A DNA stretch of 64,000 nt. It comes from Actinocatenispora comari. GTDB taxonomy: Bacteria > Actinomycetota > Actinomycetes > Mycobacteriales > Micromonosporaceae. Shown piece after piece: positions 17,886 through 26,205 of this stretch. The stretch covers positions 1 to 64,000 of the forward strand of contig NZ_BOPO01000125.1 of NCBI RefSeq assembly GCF_017312725.1, given 5' to 3'. Below the pieces are notes generated by a model, which was given only the letters and a program-made list of their open reading frames with translations, was not told the DNA's origin and ran no database searches. A program made the position numbers and the translations under genes. The stretch's first letter is position 1, and each line of letters begins with the position of its first letter.

Positions 17886-19106
17886 ATGGGTGACAAGCCC
17901 GCGACGAAGGGGCGGCCCGCCACCAAGGCCCGGTCCGGTGCCCGGCGGTCACGCCCGGCATCGACACCGGCCGACGCGGCGGCGCTCCAGGGGTCCGCAG
18001 GAGAGCATGGGTCCGCCCAGGAGCCGGAGTTCGTGCAGCTGCTCACCCCGGACGGGGAGCGGGTCGAGCACCCGGACTACTCGGTCGACTTCACCGACGA
18101 GCAGCTGCAGGGGCTCTACCGCGACCTGGTGATCGTGCGGCGGCTCGACCTGGAGTCGACCGCGCTGCAGCGGCAGGGGCACCTGGCGATCTGGGCCAGC
18201 CTGGAGGGCCAGGAGGCGGCGCAGATCGGCTCCGGCCGGGCGCTGCGCAACCAGGACATGGCCTTCCCGACGTACCGCGAGCACGGCGTGCTGTGGTGCC
18301 GGGGCGTCGACCCGACCGCCCCGCACGGGCTGTTCCGCGGCAACGACCACGGTGACTGGGATCCGGCCAAGCACAACGCCAACCTGTACACGCTGGTCAT
18401 CGGCGCGCAGACGCTGCACGCGGTGGGCTACGCGATGGGCATCAACTACGACGGCAAGGTCGGCACCGACGACGGCGAGGCGGCGATCGTCTACTTCGGC
18501 GACGGGGCGTCCAGCCAGGGCGACGTGCACGAGGCGTGCGTGTTCGCCGGCGTCTACCACGCGCCGGTCGTGTTCTTCTGCCAGAACAACCAGTACGCGA
18601 TCTCCGAACCGGTCGAGCGGCAGACCCGCACCCCCATCTACCAGCGCGCCGCCGGGTACGGCTTCCCCGGCGTGCGGGTGGACGGCAACGACGTGCTGGC
18701 CTGCTACGCGGTCGCCCGGCACGCGCTGGACCAGGCGCGGCACGGCCAGGGCCCGACGCTGATCGAGGCCTACACGTACCGGATGGGTGCGCACACCACG
18801 ACCGACGACCCGACCCGGTACCGCACCGGCAGCGAGGTCGAGTCGTGGAAGCAGCGCGACCCGATCACCCGGATGCGCGCGTACCTGACGAAGGCGGGCA
18901 TCGGCGACGACGACTTCTTCGCCTCGGTCGACGCGGACGCGGACCGGATCACCGGCCGGCTCCGCGAGTTCGTGATCGGCATGCCCGACCCGGACTCGAG
19001 CCGGCTGTTCGAGCACGTGTACGCGGAGGAGTCGCCGCTGCAGGACGCCGAGCGCGCCTGGTTCGAGCAGTACCAGAGCAGTTTCGTCGGGGAGGGGGCG
19101 CACTGA
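17886..19106 (+). CDS. bkdA: 2-oxo acid dehydrogenase E1 component alpha subunit (branched-chain type)
   Basis: A 406-residue thiamine-diphosphate enzyme subunit. The ThDP/Mg site is GDGASSQGDVHEA followed by FCQNNQYAIS. The substrate side has FPTYREHGVL, and YRMGAHTTTDDPTRYR is the phosphorylation-loop region of the family. It forms an alpha2beta2 E1 with the next gene and decarboxylates a 2-oxo acid, passing the acyl group to lipoyl-E2. Actinomycetes normally use homodimeric AceE for pyruvate, so branched-chain 2-oxo acids are the likelier substrate, though pyruvate cannot be excluded. The first 45 residues are Lys/Arg/Ala-rich and variable. The stop overlaps the beta start. Confidence 0.88.
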   Translation: MGDKPATKGRPATKARSGARRSRPASTPADAAALQGSAGEHGSAQEPEFVQLLTPDGERVEHPDYSVDFTDEQLQGLYRDLVIVRRLDLESTALQRQGHLAIWASLEGQEAAQIGSGRALRNQDMAFPTYREHGVLWCRGVDPTAPHGLFRGNDHGDWDPAKHNANLYTLVIGAQTLHAVGYAMGINYDGKVGTDDGEAAIVYFGDGASSQGDVHEACVFAGVYHAPVVFFCQNNQYAISEPVERQTRTPIYQRAAGYGFPGVRVDGNDVLACYAVARHALDQARHGQGPTLIEAYTYRMGAHTTTDDPTRYRTGSEVESWKQRDPITRMRAYLTKAGIGDDDFFASVDADADRITGRLREFVIGMPDPDSSRLFEHVYAEESPLQDAERAWFEQYQSSFVGEGAH

Positions 19107-20119
19107 TGGCCAAGCAGCAGGGACCGCTGACCGGTACGCAGACGTTGACCATCGGCAAGGCGCTCAACCTCGGCCTGCGCCGGGCGCTGGAGGACGACCC
19201 GAAGGTGCTGCTGATGGGCGAGGACGTCGGCCGGCTCGGCGGCGTCTTCCGGATCACCGACGGGCTGCAGAAGGACTTCGGCGAGGATCGCGTGCTCGAC
19301 TCGCCGCTGGCCGAGGCGGGCATCGTCGGTACCGCGATCGGGCTGGCCATGCGCGGCTACCGGCCGGTCTGCGAGATGCAGTTCGACGGGTTCTCCTACC
19401 CGGCGTTCGACCAGGTCACGAACCAGCTGGCGAAGATGCACTACCGCTCCCGCGGGCGCATCACGCTGCCGGTCGTCATCCGGATCCCGTTCGGCGGCGG
19501 CATCGGCTCGGTGGAGCACCACTCCGAGTCGCCGGAGACCTACTACATGCACACGGCCGGGCTGAAGGTCGTCACCCCGTCGTCCGCGCTCGACGCGTAC
19601 TTCATGATCCAGCAGGCGATCCGGTCGAACGACCCGGTGATCTTCCTGGAGCCGAAGGCGCGCTACTACGAGAAGGGCGAGGTCGACCTGGACGCCTCGC
19701 TCGCCAGCGCGGAGCCGCTGCACCGCTCCCGGGTGGTACGGGCCGGCACCGACGCCACCGTGGTCGGCTACGGCCCGACCATGCGGGTACTGCGCGACTC
19801 CGCCGACGCCGCCGCCGAGGACGGCCGCTCGCTGGAGCTGATCGACCTGCGCACGCTCTCCCCGCTCGACCTCGACCCGGTGTACGAGTCGGTCAAGCGC
19901 ACCGGCCGGCTGATCGTGGTGCACGAGGCGCCGAACAACGCCGGGCCGGCCGCGGAAATCGCCGCGCGGGTGCAGAGCGAGTGCTTCTATTCGCTGGAGG
20001 CGCCGGTGCAGCGAGTGACCGGGTTCGACACGCCCTACCCGGCCTCGAAGCTGGAAGAGCACTTCCTGCCCGATCTGGACCGGGTGCTCGACGCCGTCGA
20101 CCGTACCTTCAGCTACTAG
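19106..20119 (+). CDS. bkdB: 2-oxo acid dehydrogenase E1 component beta subunit
   Basis: A 337-residue subunit starting with ATG in a TGATG overlap with E1alpha, with GGGGAGGGGG ahead as ribosome site. Family motifs are LLMGEDVGRLGGVFRIT, DSPLAEAGIVGTAIGLAMRG, EMQFDGFSYPAFDQ and IRIPFGGGIGSVEHHSES. The C-terminal transketolase domain includes VVGYGPTM and LIDLRTLSPLD. With the alpha subunit it builds the E1 active site. Overlap with the alpha gene implies coupled, stoichiometric synthesis. Confidence 0.92.
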   Translation: MAKQQGPLTGTQTLTIGKALNLGLRRALEDDPKVLLMGEDVGRLGGVFRITDGLQKDFGEDRVLDSPLAEAGIVGTAIGLAMRGYRPVCEMQFDGFSYPAFDQVTNQLAKMHYRSRGRITLPVVIRIPFGGGIGSVEHHSESPETYYMHTAGLKVVTPSSALDAYFMIQQAIRSNDPVIFLEPKARYYEKGEVDLDASLASAEPLHRSRVVRAGTDATVVGYGPTMRVLRDSADAAAEDGRSLELIDLRTLSPLDLDPVYESVKRTGRLIVVHEAPNNAGPAAEIAARVQSECFYSLEAPVQRVTGFDTPYPASKLEEHFLPDLDRVLDAVDRTFSY

Positions 20120-20130
20120 GAGTCGCCCGG

Positions 20131-21537
20131 ATGACGCGCGTCAAGCAGTTCCCCCTGCCCGATCTCGGTGAGGGACTCACCGAGGGCGAGATCCTGAAGT
20201 GGTTCGTCGCACCGGGCGACCGGGTCACGCTGAACCAGCCGATCGTCGAGGTGGAGACCGCCAAGGCGGCGGTCGAGATCCCCTGCCCGTACACCGGTGC
20301 GGTGGTGGAGATCTTCCACGGCGAGGGCGAGACCGTGGACGTCGGTGCGCCGATCGTCTCGTTCGACACCGATCCGGACGCCGGCCCGCTGCCGGAGCCC
20401 GAGACCGGCGGCGGACCGAGCGAGGTGACCGGGCCGCTGATCGGCGAGCAGAGCGCCGACGGCCGCACCGCGGTGCTGGTCGGGTACGGGCCGAAGGAGT
20501 CCGGCGGCAAGCGCCGGGCCCGCCGCCCCGTCAACGGCTCCACCGCACCCGCCCCGGCGGCCCCGGCCGCCGTTGCGCCGGCAGCGGCCGCTCCGGCCCC
20601 GGCTCCCACGCCGACGCCGGCTCCGGTGGTACCGGCGCAGCCGGCGCCGGCGAGCGTCCGGGTGCTGGCCAAGCCCCCGGTGCGCAAGCTGGCCAAGGAC
20701 CTCGGTGTCGACCTGACCACGCTGACCCCGACCGGCCCGAACGGCTCGATCAGCCGGGACGACGTGCTGTCCGCGCAGTCCGCGGCGGCCGCGCCGGCAC
20801 CGGCGGCGGTGTCCGCACCGTCGTTCGGCCCGGACCGCGAGCAGCGAATCCCGATCAAGGGGGTCCGGAAGCTCACCGCGGCGAACATGGTGGCCAGCGC
20901 GTTCACCGCGCCGCACGTGACGGAGTTCCTCACCGTCGACGCCACCCGTACCGTCAAGGCGGTCGAGCGGTTGCGCGGCATGCGCGACTGGCGGGACGTG
21001 CGGGTCTCGCCGCTGCTGCTGGTGGCCAAGGCGGTGCTGACCGCCGTCCGGCGGCACCCGCTGGTCAACTCGACCTGGGACGAGGCCAACGGCGACATCG
21101 TGGTCAAGGAGTACGTGAACCTCGGCATCGCGGCGGCCACCGAGCGCGGCCTGATCGTGCCGAACATCGCCGACGCCGGCCGGCTGTCCCTGCGCGAGCT
21201 GGCGGACGCGATGAACGAGCTGGTCGCGACCGCGAAGGCGGGGAAGACGGCGCCGGCCGCGATGCAGGGCGGCACGTTCACCATCACCAACGTCGGCGTG
21301 TTCGGGGTGGACACCGGTACCCCGATCCTGCCGCCGGGGGAGACCGCGATCCTCGCCTTCGGCGCGATCAGGCAGCAGCCGTGGGTGCACAAGGGCAAGG
21401 TCAAGCCGCGGTACGTGACGACCCTGGGCCTCTCGTTCGACCACCGCATCGTGGACGGCGAGCTGGGCTCCCGGTTCCTGGCCGACATCGGTGCGTTCCT
21501 CACCGACCCGGAGGCGGCGCTGCTCGCCTGGGGCTGA
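20131..21537 (+). CDS. bkdC: Dihydrolipoamide acyltransferase (E2) of the 2-oxo acid dehydrogenase complex
   Basis: A 468-residue protein starting 11 bp after E1beta, with its ribosome site (TAGGAG) overlapping that stop. It has a single lipoyl domain (lipoylated Lys45 in VETAKAAVE), an Ala/Pro-rich linker, a peripheral-subunit-binding domain (PPVRKLAKDLGVDLTTLTPT), a second linker, and a catalytic core ending with the HRIVDG active-site motif (SFDHRIVDGELG). It transfers the acyl group from lipoamide to CoA. No E3 (lipoamide dehydrogenase) is in the operon, so it must be encoded elsewhere. One lipoyl domain fits a branched-chain complex. Confidence 0.92.
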   Translation: MTRVKQFPLPDLGEGLTEGEILKWFVAPGDRVTLNQPIVEVETAKAAVEIPCPYTGAVVEIFHGEGETVDVGAPIVSFDTDPDAGPLPEPETGGGPSEVTGPLIGEQSADGRTAVLVGYGPKESGGKRRARRPVNGSTAPAPAAPAAVAPAAAAPAPAPTPTPAPVVPAQPAPASVRVLAKPPVRKLAKDLGVDLTTLTPTGPNGSISRDDVLSAQSAAAAPAPAAVSAPSFGPDREQRIPIKGVRKLTAANMVASAFTAPHVTEFLTVDATRTVKAVERLRGMRDWRDVRVSPLLLVAKAVLTAVRRHPLVNSTWDEANGDIVVKEYVNLGIAAATERGLIVPNIADAGRLSLRELADAMNELVATAKAGKTAPAAMQGGTFTITNVGVFGVDTGTPILPPGETAILAFGAIRQQPWVHKGKVKPRYVTTLGLSFDHRIVDGELGSRFLADIGAFLTDPEAALLAWG

Positions 21538-21556
21538 TCTTCCGTACGGCATGTGA

Positions 21557-21585
21557 CGGCCGCGACCCGATCCGGGTCGCGGCCG
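21557..21585 (+). terminator. Terminator of the 2-oxo acid dehydrogenase operon
   Basis: A perfect 13-bp stem (CGGCCGCGACCCG and complement) with a 3-nt loop, followed by TTACC, 20 nt after the E2 stop codon. Confidence 0.85.
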
Positions 21586-21748
21586 TTACCGTTCCCGGAC
21601 GTGACCGTCGACACCACGGTGACTTCCCTTGTCGTACCGAAGGATCTTAGGCATGTAAGCGCCCTCACCATGGATTCTTTTGCAGTCAACCGGTCATCTG
21701 CGTTCTAATGGAGTCACCGGAGAAACATCCAGCAGAGGTGAGGCACTG

Positions 21749-21883
21749 ATGAACAACCTGCTCCAGAAGTACCGGGAGCGTCGCACGGTGGTCCGTCGGA
21801 CTCGCGCCATCGAGCGGGCGCTGTCGCGCTGCCCGTCCCGCGCGATGCGCGACGAGCTGCTCACGATCGCCAACCGCGACTGA
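21749..21883 (+). CDS. Small basic protein, 44 residues
   Basis: The ORF MNNLLQKYRERRTVVRR... is very basic in its first half and probably forms one or two helices, with a single Cys near residue 33 (SRCPSRAMRDEL). An AGAGGTGAGG ribosome site precedes the ATG. It sits alone between two terminator-like hairpins, and codon use fits the genome. No homologue comes to mind; it looks like one of the lineage-specific micro-proteins of actinomycetes. Confidence 0.6.
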   Translation: MNNLLQKYRERRTVVRRTRAIERALSRCPSRAMRDELLTIANRD

Positions 21884-21940
21884 CCTCCCTTACTCCTTCG
21901 CGACCGGTGGCCCGCCCCGCCATCGTCGCCGCCCAGACAC

Positions 21941-21969
21941 CGCCCTCCTCGACCCGATCGAGGGGGGCG
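21941..21969 (+). terminator. Terminator-like hairpin after the 44-residue ORF
   Basis: CGCCCTCCTCGA pairs with TCGAGGGGGGCG (one T-G wobble) around a 5-nt loop, 57 nt past the stop of the small ORF. A second stem, GTTTCCGG/CCGGAAAC, follows at 21975-21992. Confidence 0.7.
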
Positions 21970-22156
21970 CTCGTGTTTCCGGCCCCGGAAACGTCGGCCC
22001 ACCCACACCGCTCCTGCCGAGAGCGCCGGGACGCTCGTGTTTCGACCAGCCGAGGCGGCCGGCGACCGGATCGATCGGGGGTGCCGGCGCCGGGTAGCGT
22101 GGGACGCCGCCAGCCCAGGACGGGCCGGGCGACGGCGATGCGACGGAGGTGGCGCG

Positions 22157-22696
22157 GTGCAACCGGACGGCACCGCGCGCGGCGCGTCCTCACCCGACCG
22201 GGACGTCCACCCCGGCGAGGCACCACCGCCCGCCGATACACCGCACGGCCCGGCACACCCCGGCGCGACGCCGCCGGCCACCGACCCGGGCCCGTACCCG
22301 GGGCAGCCCGGCGCGGTGCCACCGGGCGCTGACGCCGGTCCGTACCCGGGGCAGGGCGGGGGCGTGCCGCCGGCGTGGGCGATGCCGGTGCCGGTCAAGC
22401 CGCCGCCGCAGCCGAAGCGCACCCTCACACTGATCATCGTCGGCGCGGTGGTCGTCGCCGCGGCGGTGATCTCGGCGCTGATCCTCAACGGTCGGCACGG
22501 CGACTCGTTCCCGGTGGGGTCGTGCATCACCGCGCAGGGCGGCAAGGCGGTCGCGGCCTCCTGCGACCGGCCCGGGGCGTACAAGATCACCAAGGTGACG
22601 TCGAGCCGGGCGAAGTGTCCCGATCCGACCGGGCCGGCGGTCGAGCTGCAGGGCGCGGCCGGCGACCGGTTCCGCTGCCTGGCCCCGGTGAAGTAG
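22157..22696 (+). CDS. Single-pass membrane protein with small extracytoplasmic domain
   Basis: A 179-residue protein with GTG start and GGAGGTGG ribosome site. The first 90 residues are Pro/Gly-rich with repeated DPGPYPGQ-type units; one helix follows (TLIIVGAVVVAAAVISALIL). The C-terminal 75 residues contain four cysteines (SCIT, SCDR, KCPD, RCLA), which could make two disulfides outside the membrane. This architecture is frequent in actinomycete LppU/SCO3897-like proteins. The next gene is only 55 bp away but seems to have its own leaderless start. Confidence 0.75.
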   Translation: MQPDGTARGASSPDRDVHPGEAPPPADTPHGPAHPGATPPATDPGPYPGQPGAVPPGADAGPYPGQGGGVPPAWAMPVPVKPPPQPKRTLTLIIVGAVVVAAAVISALILNGRHGDSFPVGSCITAQGGKAVAASCDRPGAYKITKVTSSRAKCPDPTGPAVELQGAAGDRFRCLAPVK

Positions 22697-22751
22697 CGCT
22701 GTCGCGTTCGCCACGCTGTCGGCCGGCCCGGCGCCGCGCAGAATGGTCGAC

Positions 22752-24623
22752 ATGGCCTACCACCAGGATGATCGTCGTGCCCGGGTGCGCGCGCCGGAGC
22801 TGCGCGGCCGCCGCTGGCTGAACACCGGCGGGCGCGAGCTGACCCTCGCCGACCTGCGCGGCCGGATCGTCCTGCTCGACTTCTGGACGTTCTGCTGCAT
22901 CAACTGCCTGCACGTCATCGACGAGCTGCGGCCGATCGAGGAGAAGTACGCGGACTCGCTGGTCGTGATCGGGGTGCACTCGCCGAAGTTCGAGCACGAG
23001 AAGGCGCCCGACGCGGTGACCGCCGCGGTCGAGCGGTACGGCGTGCACCACCCGGTGCTGGACGACCCCGACCTGTCGACCTGGCAGCAGTACGCGGCGC
23101 GCGCCTGGCCGACGCTCGCCGTCATCGACCCGCAGGGGTACGTGGTGGCGAGCATGGCCGGCGAGGGCCACGGCGACGGGCTGGACCGGTTGCTCGCCGA
23201 GCTGGTCGCCACGCACACCGCGGACGGCACCCTGGTCCGCGGTCAGGGGCCGTACGTGCCGCCGCCGCCGGAGCCGAGCCTGCTGCGGTACCCGGGCAAG
23301 GCGGTGCGGCTGTCCGGCGGGACGCTGCTGGTCAGCGACTCGGCCCGGCACCAGCTGGCGGAGCTCGCCGCCGACGGCCGTACCGTGCTGCGCCGGATCG
23401 GCAGCGGCGAGCGCGGCGCGGCGGACGGGCCGGCGGACGAGGCGTCGTTCCGCGAACCGCAGGGGGTGCTGGTGCTGCCGCCCGAGGCGGCCGAGCGGGT
23501 CGGGTACGACGTGCTGGTCGCCGACACGGTGAACCACCTGCTGCGGGGGGTACGGCTGGCCGACGGCGCGGTGCGCACCGTCGCCGGTACCGGCGAGCCG
23601 TGGCGCGCCGACCACCGCACCGACCCGGACGCCGCGGCCGCCGGGGACGCCCTCGCGGTGGACCTGTCGTCGCCGTGGGACCTGGCCTGGTACCAGGGCG
23701 CGGCGGTGATCGCGATGGCCGGCATCCACCAGCTGTGGCGGTTCGACCCGGTCACCGGCACCGTGGCGCGGTGGGCCGGTACCACCACCGAAAGCCTGCG
23801 GGACGGGCCGGTCGGCGACGCGTTCCTGGCCCAGCCGTCCGGGCTGGCCGCCGACGGCGACCGGCTCTGGGTGGCCGACTCCGAGTCGTCCGCTCTGCGC
23901 TACGTCCAGGACGGCGAGCTGCACACGGTCATCGGTACCGGGCTGTTCGACTTCGGCCACGCCGACGTGCCCGGTGGCGGACCCACCGACGACGGCACCC
24001 CGCGGCCGGCACCGGACGCGCTGCTGCAGCACCCGCTCGGCGTCGCGGTGGCGGCGGACGGCGCGGTGCTGGTCGCCGACACGTACAACGGGGCGATCCG
24101 GCGGTACGAGCCGGCCACCGGCGCGGTGACCACGCTGGCCGGCGGGCTGTCCGAGCCGTCCGACGTGCTGCCGGACCTGGACGGGCCCGGCTTCCTGGTC
24201 GTGGAGTCCGGGGCGCACCGGCTGGTCCGGCCGGAGCTGGCCGCCACCGCGGCGCCGGCGGCGCGGTACCGGACCGAGCGGCCGGTCACGCCGGTCGCCG
24301 AGGGGGCGGTGACGCTGGACGTGGTGTTCGAGACGCCGCCCGGCGCGAAGCTGGACGAGAGCTACGGGCCGGCGACCCGGCTGGAGGTCACCGCGACGCC
24401 GCCGTCGCTGCTGACCGAGGGCGCCGGGGTCGGCACCGACCTGTCCCGGCGGCTGGTCTTCGCGCCGGGCGCGAGCGGGGTGCTGTCGGTGACCGCGCAG
24501 GCGGCCACCTGCGACGCCGAGGCGGAGAACCCGGCCTGCCACCTGACCCGGCAGGACTGGGGCGTCCCGGTCACCGTGGCCGCCGGCGCCGACGACATCC
24601 TCGCCCTCGTCCTCCGCGGCTGA
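22752..24623 (+). CDS. Thioredoxin-like plus NHL-repeat protein (NHLRC2-like)
   Basis: A protein of about 623 residues. The N-terminal thioredoxin fold carries a CCINC active site in LLDFWTFCCINCLHVIDEL, and continues with the family segments VIGVHSPKFEHEK and AWPTLAVIDPQGY. From about residue 180 there are NHL beta-propeller repeats (GTLLVSDSARHQLAEL, DVLVADTVNHLLRGV, LWVADSESSALR, VLVADTYNGAIRRY), then a C-terminal beta domain. This is the arrangement of animal NHLRC2 and its bacterial relatives. It is probably cytosolic, as no signal peptide is seen. The ATG at 22752 lies 7 bp after CAGAAT, suggesting a leaderless start; an ATG at 22743 is the alternative. Confidence 0.85.
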   Translation: MAYHQDDRRARVRAPELRGRRWLNTGGRELTLADLRGRIVLLDFWTFCCINCLHVIDELRPIEEKYADSLVVIGVHSPKFEHEKAPDAVTAAVERYGVHHPVLDDPDLSTWQQYAARAWPTLAVIDPQGYVVASMAGEGHGDGLDRLLAELVATHTADGTLVRGQGPYVPPPPEPSLLRYPGKAVRLSGGTLLVSDSARHQLAELAADGRTVLRRIGSGERGAADGPADEASFREPQGVLVLPPEAAERVGYDVLVADTVNHLLRGVRLADGAVRTVAGTGEPWRADHRTDPDAAAAGDALAVDLSSPWDLAWYQGAAVIAMAGIHQLWRFDPVTGTVARWAGTTTESLRDGPVGDAFLAQPSGLAADGDRLWVADSESSALRYVQDGELHTVIGTGLFDFGHADVPGGGPTDDGTPRPAPDALLQHPLGVAVAADGAVLVADTYNGAIRRYEPATGAVTTLAGGLSEPSDVLPDLDGPGFLVVESGAHRLVRPELAATAAPAARYRTERPVTPVAEGAVTLDVVFETPPGAKLDESYGPATRLEVTATPPSLLTEGAGVGTDLSRRLVFAPGASGVLSVTAQAATCDAEAENPACHLTRQDWGVPVTVAAGADDILALVLRG

Positions 24624-24709
24624 CCGGCCCCGCCCCGGGCCGGCCCGCACCGTCGCTCACGGCGCGGGCTGGCGGTACGAGTTCGTGGTCGACGCGCGGT
24701 GCGGCGTGG

Positions 24710-25306
24710 TCAGTCGTGGTGCACGCGGTAGCGGAGGTAGGCGAAGCCGTTGTCGCGGGACAGTTCGGTGAGGGTGAGCGAACGGGACGTGAGCCGGCGC
24801 GGCAGCACCGGGGCGCCGGCGCCGAGCAGTACCGGGGCGACGCCGAGGATGATCTCGTCCAGCAGCCCGTGGTCGGCGAACTCGCCGACCAGCCCCCCGC
24901 CGCCGACCAGCCAGATGTTGCGGCCGGCGGCGGCCTCGACCATCGCCGCGTGCGTACCGACGACGTCGTCGGCCACGAACCGCAGCGGGATACCCGGCAC
25001 CGGGGTCAGCTCGCGGTGGGTGAAGACCCACGTCGGCGTGTCCCCGTAGTACCGCTGCCACTTCTCCGGGTGCGCGGCCATCTGCTCGTGTTCGAGCATC
25101 CACTCGTAGGTGGTGGCGCCGAGCGCCATCGCGCCGACGCCGGCGAAGAACTCGGCGAACCGGTCGCCGGCCGGCTCCTCCGCCGCGCCGTCGGAACGCG
25201 CCTCCTCGCTGGAACCGTCCGCCTCGAACAACCAGTCCAGGCTGTTGTGCTCGTCCGCGATGTAGCCGTCGATGCTGGTCGCGGTGAAGTACTGGGTCAG
25301 TGTCAT
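24710..25306 (-). CDS. Dihydrofolate reductase/RibD C-terminal domain family protein
   Basis: A 198-residue protein. It opens with the family pattern YFTATSIDGYIADEHNSLDWL, has GAMALGATTYEWML, and the nucleotide-binding IWLVGGGGLVGEFADHGLLDEIILGVAPVLLGAGAPVL. Such proteins resemble the reductase domain of RibD and are often called dihydrofolate-reductase-like, but the substrate is usually unknown. It stands alone, minus strand, convergent with the NHL gene. Confidence 0.85.
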   Translation of the reverse strand: MTLTQYFTATSIDGYIADEHNSLDWLFEADGSSEEARSDGAAEEPAGDRFAEFFAGVGAMALGATTYEWMLEHEQMAAHPEKWQRYYGDTPTWVFTHRELTPVPGIPLRFVADDVVGTHAAMVEAAAGRNIWLVGGGGLVGEFADHGLLDEIILGVAPVLLGAGAPVLPRRLTSRSLTLTELSRDNGFAYLRYRVHHD

Positions 25307-25434
25307 GACCTCAGCGTGCCGCGCCGCCCTGACAACCCATGTCAGTTCGCCGCAACGAGTCGCGGAGCGACCCACGACCGAGCCCGCCGGACCGTACCGC
25401 CGAGCTGCGTGCCGCCCGAGACAGCCGGTGCGGG

Positions 25435-26205
25435 TCAGGGGCGAATCAGGTCGCCCGGCGCGAACGGGGCGAGCGCCAGGCCGGCCTCGGTCAGCGCCGT
25501 CCGCAGCCGCGACGCCAGCGCCACCGCACCCGGCGTGTCCCCGTGTACGCACAGCGAGTCGATCGCGATCGGCAGCGAGGCGCCGTTCACCGCCACCACC
25601 TCGCCGCCCACCGCCATCCGCAGCGCCCGCGCCACCACCTCGTCCGGGTCGGTGACCAGCGCACCCGGCTCCCGCCGGGACACCAGCGTGCCGTCCGGGG
25701 CGTAGCCCCGGTCGGCGAAACCCTCTGCGACGGTGCGCAGCCCGACCTCGCCCGCACACCGCAGCAGCGCCGAGCCGGGCAGCCCCAGTACCGGCAGGGT
25801 CGGGTCGTACTCGGCCACCGCCCGCGCCACCGCCGCCGCCTGCGCCTCGTCGCGTACCGCGGTGTTGTAGAGCGCGCCGTGCGGCTTGACGTAGGTGACG
25901 CGGGTCCCGGCGACGCGGCAGAACCCGTCCAGCGCGGCGAGCTGGTAGAGCACGTCGTCGGTCAGCTCGGCCGGGTCGTAGTCGATCCGCCGCCGGCCGA
26001 AGCCGGCGAGGTCGCGGTAGCCGACCTGGGCGCCGACCGCGACGCCCTGCGCCGCCGCACCGGCGCACACCCGACGCATCGTCGTCGGGTCGCCGGCGTG
26101 GAACCCGCAGGCCACGTTCGCGCTGGTCACGATCGCGAGCAGGGCATCGTCGTCGCCGAGCGTCCAGCGCCCGAACCCCTCGCCGAGGTCGCTGTTCAGG
26201 TCCAT
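25435..26205 (-). CDS. pxpA: 5-oxoprolinase subunit A (LamB/YcsF family)
   Basis: A 256-residue protein with the full family signature: MDLNSDLGEGFG at the start, SANVACGFHAGDP, VGYRDLAGFGRR, YVKPHGALYN and IDSLCVHGDTPGA. With PxpB and PxpC it hydrolyses 5-oxoproline (pyroglutamate) to glutamate using ATP. It is the last gene of the overlapping set pxpB-pxpC-pxpA; its first codons overlap the 3' end of pxpC by 10 bp. Confidence 0.95.
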   Translation of the reverse strand: MDLNSDLGEGFGRWTLGDDDALLAIVTSANVACGFHAGDPTTMRRVCAGAAAQGVAVGAQVGYRDLAGFGRRRIDYDPAELTDDVLYQLAALDGFCRVAGTRVTYVKPHGALYNTAVRDEAQAAAVARAVAEYDPTLPVLGLPGSALLRCAGEVGLRTVAEGFADRGYAPDGTLVSRREPGALVTDPDEVVARALRMAVGGEVVAVNGASLPIAIDSLCVHGDTPGAVALASRLRTALTEAGLALAPFAPGDLIRP

